This document shows, one piece after another, positions 10,128 through 17,682 of a DNA stretch of 38,290 nt. Within the stretch, counting starts at the first letter, position 1, and each line of letters begins with the position of its first letter. The notes beneath the pieces were generated by a model. It worked only from the letters and a program-made list of their open reading frames with translations. It did not search any database and was not told the DNA's origin. Source of the stretch: Cymbomonas tetramitiformis (taxonomy: Eukaryota; Chlorophyta; Pyramimonadophyceae; Pyramimonadales; Pyramimonadaceae). The position numbers and the translations under genes were made by a program. Where the stretch lies: assembly GCA_001247695.2 (NCBI GenBank), contig LGRX02029288.1, positions 1-38,290 of the forward strand. Reading direction: 5' to 3'.

Positions 10128-11124
10128 GCCTCTTCTAAGTTTTTTCGGCTTCGGTTTCGACTCGTTGCTCGCGCGTGGTGACGCGCCCCGCTATCGCTGA
10201 CGTGATCGCCGCGTCGTTCGTTTCGCAGGGACGCCACGCTGTTTTTTCTCCGCTCGACGATTTTGTGGACGCGGATGAGTCGCGTCTTTCTCACCTGCTC
10301 TCGCCTGATAACCCCGTCACTCGCCCTGACTTTGATGGTCGCTTTCGCAAGGCACAACCGCACGGCAGGTTTCGTCTTTGCAAGGCGCCACCCACCGTTG
10401 AGGAGGGTGACGTAGGTGTCTTTCGAGTTTTTTGCACCTATGCGAACCGCGGGTTGGAGTGGATACCTGTCTCGGACCTTTTGGGACAGGTTGGCGTTCG
10501 TCTTTTCCGACGTTCAGGAATTGACTCTCCACCACTATCTCGCTTCGCCGTCACTTATCGACACAGTGATGGTCTCCGTAGACACTTCTACCACCCTCGG
10601 AGGGTTTTCACTGGTTTCGATGTTGCCGCCTTCTTGCTTGACGACTCCCCTTGTCCCTGTTCCTTCCCTCCCTTTTCTGACTTCCATGGCCCCCGCACTT
10701 GCTCTGAGTTTTCCCCCCGTGGTTTCTCGACGACACCGCATTGCCGTTCGCTCTCTTTCGGGTTCATCGACTCTGCTCCGCTTCGGGAGTCTTTCTCCCA
10801 CGGAGTCTCACATATCCCACTTCACCCCTTATCCTTCCTGCCTATCCGTGAGTCGCTCCTAGACTTATGGAGCCAGGTAGTTGATTGTTGCTCGTCTTTG
10901 GTGGGTTTGACTTTCAGTGAGTCTGTGCTTGTTGCCACTCGCCGTTTTTTCCTCTCTGCTGCTACCCAGGCTTTTGACCTTGGTGCTGCCAATAATATTG
11001 GCGGCCACAGACACACTGCCCCTTTCCTATTTGACTGCCCCTTCGTTTGTGCTGAGCGTGACTCCCTCACCCGTGTGCTATTTTTCTCTGGTATCGACAA
11101 GGCCTCGAACACGTGGATGGTGAG

Positions 11125-11415
11125 CAGGGAAGATATCTTCCGTTGAGCTGGTACGGCCCCAAATCAAAAATTCTTTCGGCCCGCCTTCGGCCCGCCTTCG
11201 GCCCGCCCGGTCCAAACTACAAAATGCCCGAAAATTTTAATCTTAAGTATGGGAAAATGCAAAAATCGCAAAATTTTCATCAAAATTTTAGAAGTTTGCG
11301 CCAAATTGGTTCGGCCCCAAAGCAATTTCTCTTTCGGCCCCTCTTCGGCCCGGGCCTCATTTTGGCGACTCGGGTCGGCCCGGGGCCGGCCAATCGGGGT
11401 AAGATATCTTCCCTG
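11125..11415. mobile_element. hAT-type MITE inserted in the RT ORF
   Basis: This is a 291-bp non-coding insertion with terminal inverted repeats CAGGGAAGATATCTT (15 bp, both ends) and an exact 8-bp target duplication ATGGTGAG (11117-11124 and 11416-11423). CAGGG ends with 8-bp duplications are typical of the hAT superfamily. The interior is rich in TTCGGCCC repeats and in AAAATTTT-type runs. Element plus TSD adds 299 bp and so shifts the RT frame, while its precise absence would keep the frame open. Confidence 0.92.
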
Positions 11416-11803
11416 ATGGTGAGGTGTATTCGGCACGAGAGAGCAAGGCGTGGTCTCGTCTCTCCTGCCCCGACTTTTCTCCTTGCATGTCTTGCTTCCG
11501 ACGGACAGTCTTGGCTCTCTGTACAGGAGGTTATCAGTTCGGTCTCGGGGGACCTCGCGCTCCTTTTTCCCGAGGTTGAGCCGTTTTCCCCGCGGCTCCC
11601 CTATTTGTTCAGCCTCTTCAAGGAGCATAAGGGGACGCATCGTTGGCTGACCAACGCGCACGACTGTATTTTCAGTCCTGTTGCGTCAATCGTCCAACAA
11701 GCTCTCCAGGCCTCCCTTGAAGTGGCTAAACTGGTTGCTTCTGAGCTGCATGCGACGTGGTTTGAGGCCTTCGGCGTTCGCACCCAGCTCCTCCCTCTCG
11801 TCT

Positions 11804-12095
11804 TGTCAAGGTTGGAAATCGGTGCGGGGATTTCACTGTACGAGCCGGGTCGAATCATATATATCGTCATGAGGCTAAAGTGCTCCACGACGGGATTTGA
11901 ACCCGTGACGTTCGCTTCTCTAGTGCGACGCTCTAACCAACTGAGCTACGCGGAGGATGATGATCCTTTCGCGCATTTCAGTGGTACTCGTACAGATCGG
12001 ACTGTTACAGATCGATGATCGACTATGCGTGTGACATCGACGACGACGTACCAACATCGCGACTGCGGGCGTCTGTCATCTTTCGATCCGTGACA
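11804..12095 (-). repeat. TRIM LTR, copy 1 (3' LTR in element orientation)
   Basis: This 292-bp copy has TGTCA/TGACA ends and differs from copy 2 at three positions (all transitions) with no indels. In element orientation it contains the tRNA-like gene in its middle, on the sense strand. Confidence 0.95.
11883..11955 (-). tRNA. tRNA-like gene inside TRIM LTR copy 1, anticodon reads AGA
   Basis: The 73-nt minus-strand cloverleaf has acceptor CTCCGCG/CGTGGAG (seven pairs, one G-T), D arm GCTC/GAGC with loop AGTTGGTTA, anticodon stem TCGC/GCGA with an inner A-A mismatch, a 5-nt variable loop and T arm ACGGG-TTCAAAT-CCCGT. Box A (TAGCTCAGTTGG) and box B (GGTTCAAATCC) fit Pol III consensus exactly. 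The anticodon position reads AGA (serine), yet serine tRNAs normally have a long variable arm. So this is probably a derived, non-decoding copy. Only TTT follows, and no strong Pol III terminator is adjacent. Confidence 0.85.
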
Positions 12096-12426
12096 TATCT
12101 CCCCTCTTTAAAGTGTCGTGACCTCACGACATTCGTGTCGAGTTACTTTTCAGAGGTCCGACCTCAGATGTGATGACGTGGCAGCCTGCGATGAAGCTGG
12201 GTAGCAGTTCTTGGGATGCAGCCCATCGCACCGAAGGTGCATCGCAGTTCTTGGGATGCAGCCCGAATCCACGTCATCAGCGCGGGTCACATCGTGCCCA
12301 TGCATACGCGATCGTAGCGCAGGTCACATCACCGTGCCCGAGCATACGCGATCTTAGCGTAGGTCACATCGTGTGCCTTATGCCGTTACATCTGAGGCGG
12401 TTTCCGAACCGTCGCTTCGATACCAA

Positions 12427-12718
12427 TGTCAAGGTTGGAAATCGGTGCGGGGATTTCACTGTACGAGCCGGGTCAAATCATATATATCGTCATGGGGCTA
12501 AAGTGCTCCACGACGGGATTTGAACCCGTGACGTTCGCTTCTCTAGTGCGACGCTCTAACCAACTGAGCTACGCGGAGGATGATGATCCTTTCGCGCATT
12601 TCAGTGGTACTCGTACAGATCGGATTGTTACAGATCGATGATCGACTATGCGTGTGACATCGACGACGACGTACCAACATCGCGACTGCGGGCGTCTGTC
12701 ATCTTTCGATCCGTGACA
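12427..12718 (-). repeat. TRIM LTR, copy 2 (5' LTR in element orientation)
   Basis: This copy has the same length and ends as copy 1. It is followed at 12719 by the second CGTCT target duplication and preceded at 12426 by the primer-binding-site-like sequence, which sets the element's orientation as minus. Confidence 0.95.
12506..12578 (-). tRNA. tRNA-like gene inside TRIM LTR copy 2, anticodon reads AGA
   Basis: It is identical over all 73 nt to the copy at 11883-11955, including both internal promoter boxes and all stems. All three LTR differences lie outside the tRNA-like gene, which is compatible with constraint but too few to prove it. Confidence 0.85.
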
Positions 12719-13772
12719 CGTCTCCTCCTTGTTTGAGATGGTTTTGAACCTCCCTGACCATATCACTTCTGTTTTCTCCGCGGATGTTGAGAGGTGTTTC
12801 GAGGCTATTCCGGTGGCCCCAGGGCCTGATAGCCTCCAAAACGCGGCGAGCTGGGTGCTCAGACTCGCCTTCTCACACCAAGAGAAGCGGAAGGGTTCTG
12901 GTGTGTCTTTGTTTTGTCTTTGGAACTCCAAGGATAATCAGTGTATCGATACTCGTTGGAGTGTTTTCTCTCCTCGCGCCCCCTCGTCCCCTCACCTCTC
13001 TTGGATTTGCCTTTCGTGCGAGCGACTCTGCTCGCTTTCGAGCTGGTTGGTGACTCACGCCTTTGTCCAATTTGGTGACAGGATATGGCTGCAGGTCCTG
13101 GGGATTCCTATGGGTTTTTCTTGCTGCCCTGACTGGTGTAATGTCTACCTCCTTTTTTACGAATGGCACTTCATTGTCCGCCTGATTCGCCTTCGTGCTT
13201 TTAAGTTTGCCTCTTTGTTTGTCGACTGGTTTCGATATGTTGACGACCTCAGTTCTCTGAACAACCACCTCATCTCAGCTTTCACGGATCCTCTCTCGCC
13301 TCGCACCCCGGATAATCCCTTCTGGATATATCCCCTTGATATTCTCAGGATTGGTACTGAGACTCTGTCGTTTTCTACTCACCCCGTTACCCGACTTCGC
13401 ATTGGTACTGCCATGAATTTCCTTAACCTTCATCTCTCTCTTTCTCCTGACCTTGATGGTTCTTTCTCGTTTTGTCGTTTCGTTCGCCGTCGCTCTCTTC
13501 CTTTTCCCACCGTGCAGTTTATCTCTTTCTTGTCTAATCGTAGTGTTCGAGTGTGTGAGAACGTTGTTCTCTCTCAGGTTCTCCCCATTTTGTACGTGTG
13601 TCAGAGCCTGGAGGGAGCGTCGTCAGAGCTTTCTTCGCTTCTCGATGAGCTTTGTTCTCGCTCGTTCACCCGATCGAGGCTTGCCTTCCTTGTTAATCGT
13701 TTCCTTTCTGTGAATTGTTTCGCTGGTCTCTCCTTCCCGACTTCTCGTCGTGTTGTTCGTTAATCGCCCGTA

Positions 13773-13893
13773 TGTCTACTTTTATTCCGCTTTGGAATAA
13801 AAGTAGACACCGCATGTCTACTTTTATTCCGCTTTGGAATAAAAGTGGACACCGCATGTCTACTTTTATTCCGCTTTGGAATAAAAGTAGACA
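13773..13893. promoter_or_regulatory. Three tandem 37-bp hairpins after the RT stop codon
   Basis: Hairpins at 13773-13809, 13815-13851 and 13857-13893 repeat with an exact 42-bp period. Each has arms TGTCTACTTTTATTCC and complement around a GCTTT loop; the second has one arm substitution (GTGGACA). The array starts 10 bp after the RT stop, and each unit carries AATAAA on both strands. A role in 3'-end formation, RNA packaging or as internal promoter is possible; the sequence does not decide. Confidence 0.9.
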
Positions 13894-13992
13894 CCGCGTG
13901 TTTGTGTTATTCGCTCGTGTTGTGTGCGTTTGTTTGTCGATCTTGTCTTCTTTTTTACTGATATCGCTTCTTGTGAGTGGCGGGCTGTTTAG

Positions 13993-14637
13993 ATGACTGA
14001 GGACGCGGTCGATTTCGCCACCGTTTTCCCGGAGTGTGAGCTCGGCACGGACATTTCGGAGCCGTTGCGGGCTCTTCCCCGTGCCTTTCAGGATCTTATC
14101 GTGGAGAGCGAGAGGGAATCGGTGAAGGATGCCGAGTACTTGGCAATCCTCCCTTACCTTTCGCAGGCGATACTTGCGCGGGCTCATGCCGCCCTTCTGG
14201 GCAGCCCCTCCGCTTTTACGCAGCTCAAGACACTCGACAAGCTCCGCTCAGATTGCGTCAGTGAGTGGGAGCAGTCTCAGTGGCAGGATGGGAGCGAGGA
14301 GCTCCTCTCCCCACTAGGCGAGCAGCGCTCTGCCACTTCCGGCCATACGCCCGCTGTCACTTTAGCGGACGAGATTGAGGAAGTCGAGGATGACTTCGCT
14401 CAGGAAATGAACGACCGTGTGCAAGAAATTGAGAATGAACTTGCCAACGACACCCCGCCTGCTCCTTTGTTTGGTTCGCCCTCTAAGGAGCTTGTGTCTA
14501 CCACAGCTCCTGCAAAGGATCATATGTCACGGACTGATGGGAAGTTATGGCAGTCCAGTGACAAGCGTTTTATGGACCCGTCACTGACCTTGCAGCCGTT
14601 GTACAGGAGTTGTCTGGGCTTGACGATGCTCAGATAA
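13993..14637 (+). CDS. Gag-like ORF, 5' part (frameshift overlap with next)
   Basis: The ATG at 13993 follows an in-frame TAG. The product is acidic, with an EIEEVEDDFAQEMNDRVQEIENEL helix-forming stretch near residues 125-150 that may be coiled coil. I recognise no enzyme motif. The true frame appears to leave this ORF at about 14566-14573: the last ~22 codons look unlike protein, while the overlapping -1 frame (open from 14562) reads DLAAVVQELSGLDDAQIRKEV. A run of four T in GCGTTTTATG allows the P-site codon to re-pair after a -1 slip. It is either a programmed -1 frameshift or a one-base indel. Confidence 0.6.
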   Translation: MTEDAVDFATVFPECELGTDISEPLRALPRAFQDLIVESERESVKDAEYLAILPYLSQAILARAHAALLGSPSAFTQLKTLDKLRSDCVSEWEQSQWQDGSEELLSPLGEQRSATSGHTPAVTLADEIEEVEDDFAQEMNDRVQEIENELANDTPPAPLFGSPSKELVSTTAPAKDHMSRTDGKLWQSSDKRFMDPSLTLQPLYRSCLGLTMLR

Positions 14638-15650
14638 GGAAAGAGGTTGCAATGACTCTTTCAAATACCCCACGGATTCCTGCTGGCAAGCCTATTCAGA
14701 TCCCAGCTCAGGACCTTTCTATGGGAGCTGGCGTCGTTTTCTCACTTCCTCTCATTCGTGGCGACTGCTCGGGTGACCTCATTTTCGCACACCAGCAGAA
14801 ATACGGCTACTCGTCTGACTTAATGAAGCTCCGTAGGTGCCTCTCTGTTTATTTCAAAGACTCAAACAACCGTGTCCGCACCACAATGGTGAACAGTGAC
14901 GATGGGCAGCAGGAAAGACACTACGGTGAGAACCAGCCGATTACATACGTTGACCAGAGCCTTGCTTTCATGCTCCACTCTCCTGAACATTTCTACACAG
15001 GGCTGGACAACACTGCTACTCTCTCTGTTATGAAAAAGCTTTTGCGCACGAGGTTCCAGTGGATATGGAGGCTGGTGCTGCCAGCTATCACGATGCGGCT
15101 TCTAGTCACACATGTTGCAGGTGGGCCTGCTGATAAGGTGCTTGTCGTTCTTGAGGCGAGGGTCACGGCAGCCTATTTTCTCATGCGGGAGCTCTCTGCA
15201 AAGCGGAAGGAGCTTAATAAAGTGTTCCTTGGTGCCAATGTCAACACTCAGAGTTCCCAGCTGCAGATCGAAGCTTTTGTGAACAAAGAGGTGCCTTTGC
15301 TTGCTAGCTCACCATTCTATACTGTCCACCGCTCTGGTGGCCGAGGCCGTGGGGGTCCTGCACGGGGTGAAGCCCCCACTCCACGAGGGTTCAGCTTTGG
15401 GGAGCAGCAGGGCCCTAGCAAGAGGCCACGTTCCTCTGGCTCGGGCATGGACTCATCTCATGGCTCTCAGACTCTGGAGCAGTCTTGGGCATACGGTTCT
15501 CCGAGGGCAATCCAAAAGGTGGTGGCAAGAACTGGAAAGGTGCCAGTGACAACTGCAGACGTGTGCAGAAAGGTGGCAAGAAAGGTGGAAAGGGCAGTGG
15601 AAAGGGGCACTATTGACCTCATTTGCACTGTTATAGTTACTGTTATCTGA
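14562..15650 (+). CDS. Gag-like ORF, 3' part, with Arg/Gly-rich tail
   Basis: This is the continuation of the preceding ORF in the -1 frame. It has no ATG near its opening, supporting expression as a fusion. The body (from about 14640) is a mostly helical-looking domain with FTGLDNTATL... and LLVTHVAGGPADKVLVVLEARV. Near 15335-15440 comes a basic Arg/Gly-rich tail (GGRGRGGPARGEAPTPRGF) suited to nucleic-acid binding, then a Lys/Arg/Val-rich end. There is no zinc knuckle. A structural or nucleocapsid role is inferred only from composition and placement in the retroelement. Confidence 0.55.
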   Translation, partial: QAFYGPVTDLAAVVQELSGLDDAQIRKEVAMTLSNTPRIPAGKPIQIPAQDLSMGAGVVFSLPLIRGDCSGDLIFAHQQKYGYSSDLMKLRRCLSVYFKDSNNRVRTTMVNSDDGQQERHYGENQPITYVDQSLAFMLHSPEHFYTGLDNTATLSVMKKLLRTRFQWIWRLVLPAITMRLLVTHVAGGPADKVLVVLEARVTAAYFLMRELSAKRKELNKVFLGANVNTQSSQLQIEAFVNKEVPLLASSPFYTVHRSGGRGRGGPARGEAPTPRGFSFGEQQGPSKRPRSSGSGMDSSHGSQTLEQSWAYGSPRAIQKVVARTGKVPVTTADVCRKVARKVERAVERGTIDLICTVIVTVI

Positions 15651-15986
15651 GACATAGTAACTGTTACTTTGTGACCTGATTTATTGAGCAGACCACCCTT
15701 AATGGTGGTAGTGCTGTGGCTGGTCTTTTTATAACTATTATGAGCCTTTCTCTGCCTTTTGCCTTGTACATTTTGCTGTGGCATCCTGCAATAACATCCT
15801 GCTTTGCCCTCCTGAATCTTACTCTCTCACAGTGTCACCATCCCACACATCCGCACACACACACATACTATGAAAGGCGGGAACATCATGCCTGGGGTAT
15901 GATGTTCCTGCTCTTCTGAGTATGGCCATCCTACCCCAGACACGGTGTTGCCGTGGGAGGTGGAGGGGGAGTGTGTGTGTGTGTGT
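15651..15986. other. 3' internal region of the retroelement
   Basis: No gene is seen. It contains small inverted repeats (ACCACC/GGTGGT near 15692, AGTTACT/AGTAACT near 15634-15662, GGAACATCAT/ATGATGTTCC near 15880-15909). It also has a (CA)n tract near 15855-15866 and a (GT)n tract from about 15971 that runs into the right terminal repeat. Confidence 0.6.
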
Positions 15987-16745
15987 GTGTGTGCGTGCGC
16001 GCGTGCGTGTGCACATGTGTGGGATAAGAAATAAGAAGACAAAAATAAAAAAATGGAATATGGAAACAGAGATAAAGCAAGGGGATAGAAAAAAGTTGCT
16101 TGAGATGAAAAAAGTTGCTTGAGATGAAATAAGTGGACTTCCTGTATATAAGGCCCAGGGGTGTGGGGCAGTCATACTATTATTTTGATACAGTGTACTC
16201 CCCTCCTGATGACTACTGTGTACCTTGAGTACTACGGTAGTTATTCAGTGACCGGCCCATTTTTTAAATATGGGCCGCTCCCTTGGCTGCACTCTCACTT
16301 TGGCGACACCGTCTTGAAACAGGTACGGCAGCCTTGCTTTATGTGTATTTTTAGCATGGCTAATAGATGAACTGAAGTTCACTGATGATGGGTTGATATA
16401 TATTGTCAACTCTGCTCCTCTAGTCATATGCCGTGAGGGTGTACATATGCTAGTGGGGTCGGCCCCTTAGGCAAGGGCCGAAAACCGGTTATGGACTGCC
16501 TTGTTCATCAGTGCTTTTCCTATTGTAGAATATGAATTTAGACGAGAGAAGTTCTCTAGAAATTGACATATAAGTTTTTACAAAGTGATGATAGCCCTGG
16601 TTGACAGCGTTGCGAAATCGAGCGAGGCTTTCGGCGGGTGCATGCAGTTATTTGAACTGAGACTAAGCACTTGCCACCCTTGCAACACTCGGGTCGACAT
16701 ATTTGAAAGAAATGTGAGCGAGTCGAAGTGAATGAATGCTTAGTG
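15987..16745 (+). repeat. Right terminal direct repeat of the retroelement
   Basis: This is the 759-bp intact copy, with two rather than three GAAAAAAGTTGCTTGAGAT units and a TATATAA at 16145-16151. It ends GCTTAGTG, after which a (GTGTGC)n microsatellite continues to about 16785. Confidence 0.9.
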
Positions 16746-17141
16746 CGTGTGTGCGTGTGTGCGTGTGTGCGTGTGTGCGTGTGTCACATTGTATCATCTT
16801 TCCATGCTGCTTTGCATTTGGGTTGGAAATATGTGTGCGTTTGTGGTATCTTGTCACGACCCCGCCCTGCTCTTGATTTGCTTCTCACATCCACTGGGAT
16901 GATGGTGGGCTGGCTTTTGTTGGCCGATCTCATGCCGTTCAGTGTGTGCGTGTGTGTGTACATAAGATATATGGGTATGGTGAGAGTCGATTCATATAGC
17001 AGCCCGATTCTCGTCTAGATGAGCATGACTGTATGTGACAATCCGTCATTGATTGAAGTCGACAGATCTGCGATAACATGTGACCGCGGTCAAAATGTGC
17101 GTCTTATGCGTGACTGTACGGTATCGATAATACACAGCTGA
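16746..17141. other. Microsatellite and non-coding flank
   Basis: A GTGTGC-type repeat runs to about 16785, followed by sequence with scattered GTGTGTG runs. No gene is visible. Confidence 0.5.
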
Positions 17142-17159
17142 ATTTCAACCAAGGGTAGG

Positions 17160-17405
17160 TATCGATATTCGATAATCGCGATAGCATCAATTAATCGATA
17201 TATTGTTATTCATCGCGACAGGAGTTATAGGCCCGTATCGAAATCGATCGATATGTACGACCGGTTATTCAGTATTGATCGATATACTTTGCGGAGTATC
17301 GAAGTTGATCGATACTTGGCATGTATCTATCGGAATTGATCGATAATTCAAATTGTAGGTGCAGTGATTGACTTAGTTGCAGTGATCGTGTTATCGATTA
17401 ATCGA
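17160..17405. repeat. ATCGAT-rich subterminal repeats of the large element
   Basis: More than ten short motifs of the form TATCGATA, TTGATCGATA or TTAATCGAT lie within about 245 bp, in both orientations and at irregular spacing. Similar motifs occur inside the other end (ATATCGATAAG near 25933, GATCGATACG near 25993, TATCGAAAACTATCGATACG near 26340). Confidence 0.8.
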
Positions 17406-17420
17406 TCTTGCTAGATATAT

Positions 17421-17682
17421 CAAGGTAAGGTTTGCGCGGAGTCCAAAAATGCAAAAACTTTTCAAAATCTAGATTTTGAGATACGAGCGATTTAAGTTTG
17501 CGCTTAAGTATGGTTAAGTATGGGGGGTGACCGAGCGGTATCGACCATAACTTTTCATTAACGTGGTCAATTTGATATCTGAAGTGCGCAATATGTACAG
17601 GGTGCTCTGGGCAACCTATTTATCAAATAAACGATTTTTGAAAAGTTTTTGCATTTTTGGACTCCGCGCAAACCTTACCTTG
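17421..17682. mobile_element. MITE with 47-bp perfect terminal inverted repeats
   Basis: The 262-bp non-coding element begins CAAGGTAAGGTTTGCGCGG and ends with the exact complement; 47 bp match perfectly at each end. It lies in an ATATAT/ATATAG context. The duplicated target could be TA or ATAT, pointing to a TA-targeting family (Tc1/mariner-like) rather than hAT. It is nested just inside the left end of the large hAT-like element. Confidence 0.88.

Larger units (their letters stand above)
11804..12718 (-). mobile_element. TRIM-like miniature LTR element with tRNA-like genes in its LTRs
   Basis: This is a 915-bp element inserted in the RT ORF with an exact 5-bp duplication CGTCT (11799-11803 and 12719-12723). 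It has two 292-bp direct repeats that begin TGTCA and end TGACA. In minus orientation, the base after the first LTR leads into TGGTATCGAAGCG (12425 downward), whose first seven bases complement the GAUACCA end of initiator tRNA. A purine run AAAGAGGGGAGA (12109 to 12098) precedes the second LTR. The 331-bp interior has no credible ORF. It holds short repeats: a GCAGTTCTTGGGATGCAGCC pair near 12200-12260, and three GGTCACATCG/ACGCGATC-type units near 12285-12380. It lacks all protein-coding capacity and would need enzymes in trans. Confidence 0.93.
10175..13763 (+). pseudogene. Penelope-like reverse transcriptase ORF broken by two insertions
   Basis: Three segments (about 10139-11124, 11424-11803 and 12724-13763) form one frame once a MITE, a TRIM and one TSD copy of each are discounted. 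Visible RT landmarks are: DKASNTW near 11098; fingers motif LPYLFSLFKEHKG near 11599; motif A FSADVERCFEAIP (Asp at 12783); motif B GIPMG at 13101; catalytic FRYVDDL with the Asp pair at 13242-13247; FLNLHLSL near 13420; and a thumb-like stretch with SNRSVRVCENVVLSQ. YVDD plus GIPMG and the FLDL-type motif fit Penelope-like RTs better than Ty1/Ty3 or DIRS. I see no endonuclease domain. The frame opens after a TAA at 10136-10138 but lacks an ATG near its start; 10175 is a non-ATG codon. The frame of the first ~250 residues is less certain. As it stands it cannot be translated through. Confidence 0.75.
7684..16745 (+). mobile_element. Retroelement with direct terminal repeats, RT, methyltransferase-like and Gag-like ORFs
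   Basis: The element is defined by near-identical direct repeats at 7684-8918 and 15987-16745. Between them lie, in order, a minus-strand methyltransferase-like ORF, a plus-strand RT ORF, three hairpins and a plus-strand Gag-like ORF pair. RT motifs resemble Penelope-like elements, but I see no GIY-YIG endonuclease, integrase, tyrosine recombinase, protease or RNase H. Gene order (RT before Gag-like) and a divergent methyltransferase are unusual. Terminal repeats lack TG...CA ends and both outer edges sit in GT-rich microsatellite, so no TSD can be read. Three later insertions are nested inside: a non-LTR fragment in the left repeat, and a hAT MITE and a TRIM in the RT. What is seen is the layout; assignment to a class is inference. 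Confidence 0.75.

Noticed and set aside
10416..10862. Alternative 148-codon plus-strand frame overlapping the RT N-terminal part
   Set aside because: It does begin with ATG and looks partly protein-like, but it does not connect in frame to the RT motifs; kept only as uncertainty on the RT N-terminus.
12170..12523. 117-codon ORF across the TRIM interior and LTR
   Set aside because: It spans short repeats and the LTR boundary, has no family resemblance, and other frames are similarly open; TRIMs are non-coding.
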